A stretch of DNA of 64,000 bases from Siphlonurus alternatus (lineage: Eukaryota; Arthropoda; Insecta; Ephemeroptera; Siphlonuridae). Shown here one piece after another: positions 25,102 through 36,555 of this stretch. Each line of letters opens with the position of its first letter. Positions within the stretch are counted from its first letter, which is position 1. The notes under the pieces were generated by a model that worked only from the letters and a program-made list of their open reading frames with translations, did no database searches and was not told the DNA's origin. The position numbers and the translations under genes are program-made. The stretch covers positions 43,021,469 to 43,085,468 of the forward strand of contig OX463781.1 in the NCBI GenBank assembly GCA_949825025.1, written 5' to 3'.

Positions 25102-26147
25102 AGAGGAAAAAACATGCATGTTTTTTCAATTGCGCTACAAAAAAAAAAAAATGACATTCAGAAACATAATTGATGCTTAAGCTTCAAATCAGCTGATTTT
25201 GATGTGTTTCCATCGTCTTATCTAAATCTTAATCTAGTTAAAAACAAGCATGAAATAGACGTTTGAACGTTGAGGCACAAATAAAATTCTTTATTCAAAA
25301 ATTAATATTTTCAACGACATATATAAAAAAAAATCTAATATGATGGCTTATAAAGACAATTTTTCCACCGGGGAACACTTTTTATTTATAGCAAATATAA
25401 TAAAGATTATAATGACATCTTTACTGAGGGTAGCGTCTGGACTTCTCAGTCCTTTGTAATAACATAAAATGATTGCACAGTACGTGAGGTCTTGTTATCT
25501 CAGAGTGTATTGAGACAGCAGTGTGCTTCAATACAAACAAGTGCTCGTAAATACAAACGATATACTGATAGCAAATATTGCTCTTGAATAATATATTAAT
25601 TTAGTTTAAAGATCCAATTAACTTCAATTCAAAACAGAGTTTACTAACATCCTTGAACGCCTTGAGGCTAGGCAACTTGTTTAGCACACAAATGAAGCAG
25701 GTTGCATATGCCACAGGAGGAAGGTAAGGTGATGTGTGCTAGTCAATTAACTAATTTACGAACTGTAAAAATTAATTGTTTAAATGCAATATCGACTGTG
25801 TTTCCAACGAAAATGAACACTGGTCACTTTTGAAATCCATTTTAATATTTCAGCTGCACTAATGTATTAACACAAGTAATATAAATAAGTATGGCTAAAA
25901 CAAGGACTTTTATAAAAGAACTGAATAGTACAAAAATATTAAACTAGATTTTTTTTTTATTCTCTAACCACGTACAATATGGATAATATTATATAAAATT
26001 ATATTTTTTAATTATGTGCTGAATTGACACAAATGTATTAAGCTCTATATTTTTTATTAAACTTATTAATTATAATTATATATTTTATACAATTAAAAAT
26101 GATGTAAACTGGTCCTAACTTAAAGTTGGTTTGACGTCACGAACCTT

Positions 26148-26148
<1 letters not shown>
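25102..26148. other. AT-rich noncoding stretch
   Basis: Holds one copy of repeat U (25655). TGACGTCA occurs at 26132, just outside the LINE tail. No gene. Confidence 0.5.
25655..25715 (+). repeat. Dispersed repeat U, copy 1
   Basis: cgccttgaggctaggcaact, then tgtttagcacacaaatgaag. The same core (gcgccttgaggttaggcaac) is at 39717 and, inverted, at 63577-63616. Confidence 0.6.

Positions 26149-26196
<48 letters not shown>
26149..26196. repeat. (TAA)n tract, LINE tail
   Basis: Sixteen taa units that form the 3' tail of the minus-strand LINE. Confidence 0.95.
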
Positions 26197-26197
<1 letters not shown>

Positions 26198-26435
26198 TGT
26201 TTATTGAGCAAAATGAAATACAATACAATATTATGTGCAACAGTATTGATTAGTTAAAATAAATAGCTCAAAGGGTGACAAAAAAAGGCATAACCCATGC
26301 ACAAAAGTGATCAGTCACCCAACATATAAAATCAGAAAATAAAACTACTTCGTCAAATTTGAAAACAATACAAAAATAAACACAAATAAAACATGTGAAC
26401 ATAAATAACAATATATACAATGAAAATAAGTAACG

Positions 26436-27632
26436 TTATTCCATGTTGATAACATATCCATCCTTATCACAATCAGGTAATGCATTGTACGCTTTCACAA
26501 CTCTTGGGAAAAGAGAAGAAAGGTATGCACTAGAGTAGCCACGGGGAGTGGAAAGCACAGTCCCAGACCCTCTCATACCTTCCCTTCGAGTAATGACAGA
26601 AACCCTATTGGGTCCAAAAACCTGAAAGTCATAAACACCTGACAGACATTTTTTAAAGAAAGAGAGATCAGTTCTCTGCAGCATAGCTCTTATTGAGGGA
26701 ATATTGCACTGCACAAGACGAGCCTCCCTCTCATCACACTTGTCAAACTTGCGATGTCCCAAGATCATTCTAGTTGCTCTACTTTGCACTTGCTCTAGTT
26801 TATCAATATTACAAGCTGATGTAGGGTGCCAAGCAGGCGTACCATACAGCATGACAGATCTAACCAAAGCCAGGTAGAGCATCCTAGTTGGTTTAACTTT
26901 GCCACCCCTGAAACTCCTTGAAATCATCCCCAGTATATTCATGGCCTTCTTACGAGAAATTTCTGTCTGAATATTCCACTTGAGATTATTAGAAATAGTG
27001 ACTCCAAGGAGCTTCAGGGTTTCACATTGAGCAATAACATTATTGTTGACATGATATGATGACTGAATAGGAGTATTAGATCTAGTAAGACAAATATATT
27101 TTGATTTCAATGCATTTAGAGACATTTTATTAAGCTGACACCAAATAAATATTGTGTTGAGGTCATTCTGAAGTACCTGCGAGTCCTCTATGCAAGTAAT
27201 TTCTCTTGACACTGTACTATCATCTGCATATTGACATACAGACGATGAAACACACCCAGGAAGATCAAGCATAAAAATGGTAAACAATAGAGGACCAATG
27301 ACTGACCCCTGAGGCACCCCAGACGTAACCTCAACAACATCCGACACAACTCCCCTAAAGACTACCCTTTGAGTTCTTTTAAGCAAAAACGAATCAATCC
27401 ATGATCTCACAGAACCACGTATGTTATAAGCATACAGCTTGGAACTCAATCTGTCATGGGGAATTGTGTCGAAAGCTCTAGACCAATCAAGAGAAACAAC
27501 ATCTACCTGTTTCACGTTTTTCTTATTCAAACTGAACATCCACTCATCAATAACATGAGCAAGGAGAGTTGTACAAGATCTACCTGGAAGGAAACCATGT
27601 TGATTATTTTCCTTTTGTTCTCCAATACAATA
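26436..27632 (-). pseudogene. LINE reverse transcriptase fragment with upstream frame break
   Basis: Open on the minus strand from a stop at 27633-27635 to the terminal stop at 26436. It has RT motif 0/1-like NQHGFLPGRSC near 27560-27605, then motif A LDWSRAFD, motif B SGVPQGSVIGPLLF and motif C YADD. The catalytic aspartates are all kept (residues 18, 106 and 107 counted from Met at 27539). A thumb-like region, LYGTPAWHPTSACNIDKLEQ, then VQSRATRMI, follows. Upstream of the stop a different frame carries PISIVLEN-like residues (from the RPISL block), so a frameshift and a small deletion separate the two. It is not a functional gene as it stands. Confidence 0.88.
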
Positions 27633-27837
27633 CTAATGGGATGGTCACGTGACTTCAAATCAACTTTAAGTGACGACCAGTTTAAATATATTTCTTTTTC
27701 AAGTGTTTTTAAACCAGGGAATAATTTTTACATTTCTTGAACTTCCTTAAAAGAGGCATCGATAAAACTGTTAGTAAAACTATTCGATGGTAGAGAAAAT
27801 AAAAAATTGTCAAAACTGTAACTTCAGGTTCAATCGT

Positions 27838-27960
27838 CGTCTTGGAAAATTTCCCACTTGCAGCCTTGTTATTCATCATGCCCTGTGTTATTCTTATGGA
27901 GCATATTAGTGATTAACAAGGTTTCAAAAGGAAATTTACGAGGCGATGAATGTATCATTT
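27838..27960. repeat. Inverted-repeat family L, copy 1
   Basis: cttggaaaatttcccacttg, cagccttgttattcatcatg and cctgtgttattcttatgg pair loosely with gattaacaaggtttcaaaag and gaaatttacgaggcg. Relatives are at 40434-40535 and 60600-60665. Confidence 0.65.
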
Positions 27961-29263
27961 TAGAAACAAATCTAAAGACAGAAATCTGAAAATCATAAAT
28001 ATTCATTTTTTTCAGGCTCTTTTCTGCCATAAATATTATTTAAAAGGATACAATATCAATGTTAGAAACACTACATCAAATTGAAAACTTTGTTTAGATA
28101 TGGAATTTAGAGGGATCTTTCCTACAGATGATGGAGTCCAATTTATTACGAATCAAAGGAAGGTAAAAATGTTCATCTCCCCTGTAATCCTGCCATCTTT
28201 GACACCTTCTTGCTAACTCTCTACAACTTGGAAAACCAAATTTCAAAACCAAATTTAATTAACAAAGTTTTTTTAATTGAAATTATAATTATACGTATAT
28301 AAATTCTTTTATAATTGCTTTTGATTTTTTTTATGTCAATAAGTTTAATATATATATTAAACTTATTATTAAATATACATTTTGGTTGTAAACCTTTTTA
28401 AAATTAATATTAAAATTATTTTGTAAAGCAAAGAAATCACAAATAAATTTTCATTAAATATAAAATTAAAATTTAAGATACACTTTAAAATTAATAATTT
28501 AAGGTAAAGTTTAATAGCTATATTAAAACTTTAATATAATTTAATTCTTTAATTGCATTTTTTAGAAGTTAGAAAAGCTTTTTTAACTTATTATTTTAAA
28601 AGTTAACAGTCAAGAAAAATAATAGGTACTTAAAATTTAAAAGTAAAGAATATTTTAAATGCCTTTTTTTTAGCAATTAAATATAAAAAAACGAACTTTT
28701 AAAAAGTGACACCATTTTCATAAAATTTATTTGAAAATTAAAATGGTTGTTAAAATATTTCAGTTTTAATTTTACATGGTTGAATAATTTTTAAATTTAT
28801 TTTTAACAGCGAATGTAAAAAAAAAAGATAATATCTCTTGTTTAGAAAAATGAGCTGTCAATGAAAAATAATTTGCTGTATTTTAATTGAAATATTTATA
28901 AAAGATGATTTATACATTTTTGTCAACAACAAATAAAACACTTCTACATTGGTGACGATTTTCAGTATTAAAGCTTAATTTGATTGTTTAGATTGAGCGT
29001 TCGTATATTTAGCAATTTATATTGTCGATACCATACATCACTTTATATGTACAAATTTATATCCATATGATGTTACCCTCTATATATTTTGCAACATTTA
29101 CATTTAGTGAGCGGCATATCCCAATAGTAGCTGTATAAGCAAATCTCTCATTTGCCAGCTCGTGTAAAATAGCCCCATTAAAAGCTCATTGTTAGTGCAC
29201 GCTGCAAACACACGACATATTGTTATAATGGCTTATATAGTGTCCATATACACATTTATAAAA

Positions 29264-29295
<32 letters not shown>

Positions 29296-30550
29296 GGTTA
29301 TACAGTGAAAATTTATGGGAAATATTATACTTAAAAATTATTATATCATCATTATATTTAGTAGAGTCAACATTTTCTAACGATCTTTTTTGTTTATTTT
29401 TCTCTTTTTATTGTATTGTTAAACACATAAAGTTTTACCAATAAAGAATTTTGTTATTATTGTTTTAAAGTGGATAATTAATTTATATTATTTGTAAACA
29501 AATTTTAATTGCATATTTTATTTATAGAATAAGACATATATAAATTAGAGTCACTTACATTTTTAACCATTGACTTGTAAATTTGTGAATTCTGTTTACG
29601 ATGATATAACCCATTGTATTTTTATCAGAAAAAATAGCTTTTGAGTGAAATAATAACTATAAAAGGAACATTCGTTTATTTCATTTAAAAAAGGTAAATA
29701 AATTTACAAATTGTTTTTATTGGGATATTGATTATTTTATAATGTTTCACATTACTGTTCATAATCATTTAATATCTGATGGTTTTAATAATTATGTAAA
29801 AATATTTTGATAAAACTCCCCATTGAAGTCTTATAATATAATAACCTCCCTAGTCAATAAAAAAGTGAAAGTGATAATGTGCATTTTAAAAAGAAGATTA
29901 AAATGCATTATTTACTGGAAATGAACATTATATATAAATTGGACGATTATTAAATATGAATACATCATGTATTTTTGTTGACATGTCTTTTGGAAGATGT
30001 GATTTTTTTTTTTTTTTTGAATCCTAATTGCCACTGAAATTACTGTGGGGAAAGCAAAATTTCAAAGAATATATTACATTATTAGTCACGTATTAGATCT
30101 TTAGAAATAGCAACCGGGGAGGTTTCTATAAAGGACGCTGGTTATTTTAAGTAAGAACTACAGTTCAAATTATGTATTAAATAACATCTAAAAATAGCAC
30201 CAAATTTTTTTCATTTTTTTAAAATTACTTCTATTAATTACCCTTGGCATTCAATGTGTTCTGTGACGTTCAATACCTCTATGTTGAATACCTGCAGCTA
30301 TAAAAAATATAATATATACAAAAATTTTAATAAAGAATAATACTGTACTAGGTTAAAGAAAAAGAAAATACATGTTTTTTTTTTTTTTTACATATATTCA
30401 TATATTTATACTGAAAAATTATTTCACAAGTTTATAAAAGTTATAAAGAATTCTTATTTTTATTGTTAGTATATAGTTGTTCGTAGAGATATATATACAT
30501 TTTCATGCTTGAATATGAAACAGGGGAGCTATTAAAGTAAGATAGCCTTA

Positions 30551-30552
<2 letters not shown>

Positions 30553-30627
<75 letters not shown>
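30553..30627. repeat. (CT)n microsatellite
   Basis: About 75 bp of pure CT after agccttagtt. Confidence 0.96.
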
Positions 30628-30633
<6 letters not shown>

Positions 30634-31165
30634 ATTACTTTATCATGCAGCAAGCCAAAGAGCTTAAGAAAGCATTATCATTACACTGTATGATACTCGG
30701 ACAATATTAATAAAAAGTTGAATAATAAAAAATGTTATGTCCTTTTTTAAGGAAGTCGCTGTATGACTGTGCAGTAAAGATTGGAGATAGTAATCTTTTT
30801 ATTAACGTATAACGTAAAAGCTTGTTATTTTAATAATCTGGCATGTCATTTATTACGAACATTCATCGATTTTTATTTTTGGTTTGTGTAAAAAAAGTAA
30901 GTTTATATATATAAAAAAGTCACATTTTAATTATTTTATTATGGATTATATAACGTAATAAATGAAAAGTTAGCAAAAATTTTAATTAATTATGATTTTT
31001 TTATTGATTTAAATCTTATATACATTGCTACTTAATTTGATTAAAAACAGCTAAATGAAATGCAAAAGAATATTATACATAAATTAACGATTACCTCTTC
31101 TCGTGTGACAAATTTTAACAGGTATTCATGCAATTAAAATACATAATTACTACTTATATTTAGCT

Positions 31166-31225
31166 TTAAGGGGAAGGTAACTTGTATCCATGTCAATCAG
31201 CTGATCCGTGTTACCTTCCCCTTAA
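31166..31225. mobile_element. Tiny palindrome flanked by TTAA (family I)
   Basis: TTAA, then ggggaaggtaac, an unpaired centre of about 28 bp (ttgtatccatgtcaatcagc, then tgatcc), then gttaccttcccc and TTAA. A perfect TTAA on both sides plus matching 12-bp inverted ends points to a minimal TTAA-inserting (piggyBac-like) MITE. Confidence 0.75.
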
Positions 31226-32385
31226 AGAGCCTCCTATGTGATATTTATTAGTTTCGAATCTACAAACAAAATTTATCGTAGTCAAAATTACTTCCCAACA
31301 ATATGCAACAGTACAGCTTGCAGCTTGAGAGGTTTTTCCTGGCTATTTTTTTTCTAACAAACAATTTAAAACTCCCAATATGCAATATATCTGAAAATGT
31401 TATAATATTAGATAAGAAACTCTACTAAAGTTATCAAAATAAATATAATAATACATTTGAACAAAATAGAAATTTAAGCTGTTATTTTAAATAACTCAGT
31501 AAAACTTTATATTAAATTTAGAAGAATATAACAATAAATACGAATTTCAGAGAATCACATAATGTAGTTTATTTTAAAGTAATTTATTTTTATACGGAAA
31601 CTTTAAAGAGCTTCATGAAAAAAGTATAAAGTTAAAATAAAACATACAAAAAGTTATACCATAAAGTTCAAGAAACTTGTCTTCTGTCTTATAATGGCTA
31701 TATAACGAAAAAAAATTATATTGTGTAGACATTATTTAAGTAAAAAAAATATGCAAATTATTTAGTATCTTTCTGTAAATAAATTATACATCTAAAATAA
31801 ATTTAATACTTAATAAATGATGTGTTTCTCTCACCTGTTACATTTATTTTAGTAATCAAATGAGGAATTGAGGTAACGCAAATGCTGTATTTTTAGACTA
31901 CGACTGTACATTGATAATAATGATAATATAATATAGTAGTATCTTTAAGAAAGAGAAAATCTGGAAATGTTGTTTGACTCGCAACTTTAATTACACCGCT
32001 AATTTACTTCAATTATGGTGGCTTCATTGAAGAAGGTGCTAATTAATTGTCAAGAAAAGAGCCTTTACTTTTATGCACAAAACCTTAATACTAAATATTT
32101 GATGTAATAGAAGAAGATGAAACTTGCTAAAAGTCTAATATTCAATAATGTCTCCTTTGTAGCAAGAAAATATACTTCAATTTTTTATTTATTTACAATG
32201 GGAGTTTACTATACTATCAAAAACATAAGAATAAGAGGGGCCATGGCCTAATTCAAACTTCTTGCCATTAGGCATGTTAGCTTCAAAAAACCATGGAAAC
32301 CTGTAGTAGGAAGTCCGGTACAACCTAAGATGCACCTCCCGAATGCAGGGCAGTTGTCCACACGCCGGAAAAGTGGTGAAAAGTA

Positions 32386-32597
32386 TTGATTTGATTGATT
32401 TGATTTGTTTATTGGATCCAATACAGAATACAGAAATGCCATATTATGGATACATGATATAGTACATCTCCAACAAAAAAACAACATATGTCAATTTTAC
32501 AAAAACACACCATTTCACCCAAGACCGGCATTCGAACCCGCAACCTTCCTCATGCGAGGCGGGCGTGCAACCAATATGCCCACACTGCACGCTTAAT
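32386..32597 (-). mobile_element. tRNA-derived SINE
   Basis: Read on the minus strand, the head (32597 to about 32520) is tRNA-like. ggttgcacgcccgcctcgca stands in the A-box to anticodon region, and ggttgcgggttcgaatgccg carries a textbook B box (GGTTCGAATGCC). A unique body follows. The 3' end is ggatccaataaacaaatcaa, then further aaatc repeats (to 32386). The box spacing fits an internal RNA polymerase III promoter. The LINE at 26149 also ends in caataaaca before its tail, so a shared 3' end is possible. Confidence 0.85.
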
Positions 32598-32984
32598 TTT
32601 CAAACAAGCAACGTTGAACGCAGACACATATTTGAATTTAAGGCCGCAATTTTCTTTCAACAACAGAGAAATATTACAAAGGTCGAAGGTAAAACTATAA
32701 AATTATTTTTTATTCAAAGAATGCTATAATAGTATTATTTATAAAATTTAATATTATGTAAGAAGAATTTTTGTCAAACTATTTGTTTTTAATTTGATTA
32801 TATTAATTGATAATCAAGTTTAGAAATCATCAAAAAATTCAATATTTTGTAGAGTTTTGTGTAGAAATGAAAATAAAAATTAAATACAAGAAACTATTTT
32901 GGAAAGTATGGATAAAAAATCCGTTTTCAAAATACTAAATTCATAATTTTTAGTAAATCCTCATACATTATGGTTCGTTGAGTT

Positions 32985-33175
32985 CGTGCTTGGATAAAGG
33001 ATTTTTCCGTGGAGCGATGTCGAGCGGGGATTGGCGGGGCAAAAAGGCGCACTTGCTTCAGTGTCGTATTGGTGCCCATATTGACGAGGAAAAATCGCGG
33101 AGTGATTAAATCGCTGCGGGAAGGCGATTTTTCCTCGGAAAGCCTTGCGCGACATCGCTCAATGGAAAAGCTTCT
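32985..33175. mobile_element. GC-richer inverted-repeat element family R
   Basis: ttccgtggagcgatgtcgag at left pairs with gcgacatcgctcaatggaaa at right. An inner pair, gaggaaaaatcgcggagtga and gcgggaaggcgatttttcct, encloses the centre. A 50-bp piece, from tggagcgatgtcgagc to ggcgcacttgcttc, recurs in reverse at about 21950-22000. Overlapping open frames on both strands are palindrome artefacts. Confidence 0.7.
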
Positions 33176-34209
33176 TAAATTCCACCGCGATTTTTTCACG
33201 CGAAAATGGCTGCCATTTGAAGCATTTGAACTACACCCATTAACTTCATCAAAAGATGCAAACAATTTCTAAATGTTCTAATTTTTTTGGCCATGTCTGT
33301 ACACAATTTGTAGGCGCAATAATTAAAGATAAAGATGTAATGTCAACCATAAAATAATGTAGAAAATACTACCAAAAATGTTGTATGAAATATAATGAGG
33401 GCACATGAAAATATTATGTATGTATGAAACGTTTGCCGCCTCAAACACTAAGCAAAGAGAAAAGCATGTTGTAAACAAGCAGGCATCTTTTCCAGCACTT
33501 GGCTTGTTTATGAGTCGAGAAGAGAAATTGCAAAGAGACTTAATGACCATAATGAATTCACCACTTCACAGCTGTGAAATAAAGCTGAAGACAAGCGAAA
33601 CTCGTTAAAATATATATATAAAAATTTAGGGAAACTTAAAACCACAGTAACATTCAAGTTTTCTCTTCATATCTCTCTTACTTGTCAAACTTAATATTAA
33701 AAAACTTAATAAAAATGGAACCGTACTTCATTCGAAGTAAAAAAACATTATCTATTAACATAAAGTAAAAATATATTACAGTAAGTACGGCTTAATTTCA
33801 AATCCAAATGTAATGAAAGAAGTTTAAATAAAAATATTTAATATTGAGACATAGAGATATATAAATTTTTATTATTATATATATTTTATTATTTTTTGTT
33901 GGTTGCACAAAGCATACATTATGTTCACGAAAATTTAGTAAATATATAACAGTTTTAAATTTTTTTCTTAAAGACAATTTAATTATATACGGAGCCTAAT
34001 ATTATAGTTTTACACTTTTGATAACTTGATAAGGGTTAAATTCTGATGATAAGCATGTGGCAAGTGCTTGTATTTGAAAATTTTAGAAAGGTAATGTCAA
34101 ATTGGCATACTTAATCATAAGTCAACAATAAATTATCACGCAATTTATGTTTATAAATGTTGATTTTCCATTTAGTAATTTATTACTTAATTATGTATCT
34201 ATGCAACAT
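33176..34209. other. Noncoding stretch before MITE A copy 2
   Basis: Frames at 33323-33608 overlap on both strands and show no domain. The rest is AT-rich. Confidence 0.5.
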
Positions 34210-34530
34210 TAATGGAGTATCGACCTCAATTTTTTTATTGTAGAAATAGATAGAGGGTGCAAAGTTATACTACCCTGATTTTTTTCAGATTTTTTAGAGC
34301 CCTGGATTTTTTTTTTAAAATTATTGAAAGTTCTTTTTGTGACGTCACGAGACGCCGCTTCTTAAGAAAAAGATAGGACTTGCCGCCGCGTGACGTCACA
34401 AAAAGAACTTTCAATAATTTTTTAAAAATACTTCCCGGGCTCTAAAAAATCTGAAAAAAATCAGTGTAGCATAAATTTCCTCCCTCTATCCATTTCTGAA
34501 ATAAAAAAAATTGAGGTCGATACTCCATTA
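34210..34530. mobile_element. MITE family A, copy 2 (about 690 bp before the first DIP exon)
   Basis: Terminal inverted repeats are taatggagtatcgacctcaa and the complement ending at 34530. The centre holds two TGACGTCA sites (34340 and 34391) flanking ggcgtctcgtg-type sequence, and the arms hold the gatagagggtgcaaagtta motif. It has the same architecture as the 41636 copy. The target duplication is short and TA-rich and cannot be sized by eye. Confidence 0.9.
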
Positions 34531-35022
34531 TATGTAGGTTTATAACTGTTGTTACTGAATAAATAATAATTTGAATTTAATCTTAATGAAATATTTTCAC
34601 TAAACTACAGTTAAAAGACAATATATTATATAATCTAAAGCATCAACATATTAACCAGGTTTAATACTTCGTCAATAATGTCACAATTAACTTCTTTGGG
34701 AAAGTGAATTAAGATAGAAATACAAAGATAATTAATTTATATTTTAATGTTCTTCAGTAAAAATTTAAGAAGTACTTTCTCAAAACCAGATTGTTAGTTT
34801 GAAAATTATCTGCTATAATTTCAGTCAGTAATTATTTTTTATAGGCATTATTTTATATTAATGTTTTTGTTTATTAAAACTTTTTATATAATAAAGAGAC
34901 ATATTTCATTTAATCTAGTATAATTATTATGTACACTTTAAATAGCATTGTGTTAAGTTAACTATTATAGAAAGTTACTATGTTATACTTTATTATATAA
35001 ATGTGTTATAGTATTAGTAAGA

Positions 35023-35046
35023 GAAGAGAGAGAGAGAGAGAGAGAG
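35023..35046. repeat. Short (GA)n microsatellite
   Basis: About 24 bp of GA, 170 bp before the first DIP exon. Confidence 0.9.
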
Positions 35047-35217
35047 ATAGATAAAGGTATAATATATAGAAATGATATAGCAAAGCACACTGGCTGGTAT
35101 TATAAAATTACATACAACCACCGTTCTTGCCATATTTAACTCACTTGTTAAACATCACTGTGGTAACGTATACGTATATTATTACATTGTTGTAATTTTA
35201 TTGTTATTGTGTTTCAG

Positions 35218-35390
35218 ATCCACTGAGCGGTGTTGGTCTGGCTAAACCCACACCAGTCCCTCTTCCACCCCCACCCATAATTCCAGGGGGAGAGGACCCG
35301 GATTTCCGGCAACCCATCAAAAACGTGACCGTACCGGTTGGAAGAGAAGCCATTTTAGCTTGCTCAGTCACGGAACTGGGTCACTTCAAA
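35218..35390 (+). CDS. DIP: DIP/lachesin-like Ig cell-surface protein, exon with proline-rich linker and first half of Ig domain 1
   Basis: Internal exon. The acceptor is a T-rich tract ending gtttcag at 35217 and the donor is AAA|gtaagt at 35391. Entry is phase 1 (a split Asp codon if the previous exon ends in G) and exit is phase 0. It reads DPLSGVGLAKPTPV, then a proline run (PLPPPPIIPGG), then EDPDFRQPIKNVTV, and ends in the strand carrying the first Ig cysteine (AILACSV) and TELGHFK. NVT is a possible N-glycosylation site. DPxF...NVTxxxGREAxLxCxV is the usual start of Ig1 in insect Dpr-interacting proteins, neuronal GPI-anchored or membrane proteins that bind Dpr partners during synapse matching. 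From memory the combined exons resemble the DIP-gamma subgroup most, but this was not tested. The proline-rich stretch before Ig1 looks longer than I expect for the family. Lachesin or another IgLON-type protein is the main alternative. Confidence 0.88.
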
Positions 35391-35646
35391 GTAAGTGTTT
35401 GTCATTCAAATTGAATTGTTTGCTTGGAGGTGGAATTTCTACTGGATACAAAATTTTATAAAGATTTTTCTTTAGTTGAAAAATTACATCTTCAACTCAT
35501 CCTTTAAAAGTTAAACCTAATCTTTTTACCTCTAAAACACATCTTATTTCCTCTTCACTAGTGAGGATGAAATGAAAACATTTTACATTATTATTTTATG
35601 CTCAAGAGTAGGAAAAAATAAAAGACGTAATCTCGTCTTTTTATTT

Positions 35647-35740
35647 TTTTTTTCTCCTCTAAAATGGTGTAAAATATGGAAAAAAAGACGAGAGGAGAGC
35701 TTAATAGCGAAGAAAATATGAAATTTATTTCAACTTGGTA
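35647..35740 (+). repeat. Dispersed repeat Q, copy 2
   Basis: ttttttctcctctaaaatgg, then tgtaaaatatggaaaaaaag, then acgagaggagagc, and finally atgaaatttatttcaacttg. It lies about 260 bp after the first DIP exon. A small inverted copy (agacgtaatctcgtc) precedes it. Confidence 0.65.
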
Positions 35741-36399
35741 TTTTACTAAATAAATTAATTTTTTTACTCTTTTATAAGATTTGATCAAATCTATGCAATG
35801 CACAACATGTACACTCTATTTATAAAAAGATGTACTCGTATCATCAATAAAATAAATTTATTGTTGTCAAGTTCAAAGGTCAGGCACTTAATTTCTCTGA
35901 GTACCTCTTACCTGCAAGCGACCTATACAAAATATTAATTTATAAACGTAACATTTTTTAGGAACGAAGTATACACTTCGGGAAAGCACGAACGTTCATT
36001 TTGCTCCTTTTGTGAGGTGGTGGGGTTGCTAGACTGATTTATGAGTACCCTCATACCTTTTCCAAACAATTAATTCATTAAATACATTTTTAGAACCTGT
36101 TTACAGTAGTTACTCTCTTATAATTTCTGCTTCTGTATGTAATATAGAACAAAAAACACTCCAATTTAAAAGATCTTGAATTCCTTAAAAGGCGGTATGA
36201 GAACTTAAACTTCAATAAATATGGATTTAAATAATAGTGAAAATATAAACTCATTTTACTTTTGTATTATAGCCCCAAGCGCCGCGGCAACATCGCCTAA
36301 CAATGTGTAAGGTATGCAAACCCGCAAAACAGAACTGCTTAAACATTTGCCTAACATCCCAGGATGAATGAACCTGCGTATTAAAAAATCTATAATTAT

Positions 36400-36555
36400 T
36401 GGGTGCGATTCACGAAGCAGTTAGCCAGGTTTCTATCCACGTTTAGCTTAACCACGTTTAACTATAGGTGGTTTAACACGTAAAACAGGTATAGTTGAAC
36501 GTGGTTGAGCTAACGTGGCTAAAAACCTGGCTAACTTCTTCGTGAATCGCACCCA
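36400..36555. mobile_element. MITE family B, copy 2
   Basis: Ends tgggtgcgattcacgaagca and cttcgtgaatcgcaccca, with arms carrying ccacgtttagcttaaccacg and its complement. A perfect ttat repeat flanks it (36396-36399 and 36556-36559). It lies in the intron between the first two DIP exons. Confidence 0.9.

Larger units (their letters stand above)
26149..27740 (-). mobile_element. 5'-truncated, degenerate non-LTR retrotransposon (LINE)
   Basis: Minus-strand element with a reverse-transcriptase frame. A 3' untranslated stretch ends ...caataaacag at about 26197, followed by a (TAA/TTA) microsatellite tail (26149-26196). A short repeat tail instead of poly-A, together with the RT type, suggests the I/Jockey/CR1 side of non-LTR elements. 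Homology fades upstream of about 27720, and no endonuclease domain or full 5' end is present. A target-site duplication could not be defined. Confidence 0.85.
27961..32385. other. Very AT-rich noncoding stretch
   Basis: About 4.4 kb with the TA run at 29274-29294, the CT run at 30553 and the small TTAA hairpin at 31166. 32240-32385 next to the SINE is GC-richer (tgcacctcccgaatgcaggg) and may be part of another repeat. No exon seen. Confidence 0.5.

Noticed and set aside
32520..32597. Possible tRNA gene
   Set aside because: The B box is good, but the stems do not close into a cloverleaf, and a SINE body and tail follow.
32927..33272. Overlapping open frames on both strands of about 64-112 codons
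   Set aside because: The region is a GC-richer inverted repeat (family R) with a second fragment at 21945. Palindromes often open frames on both strands.
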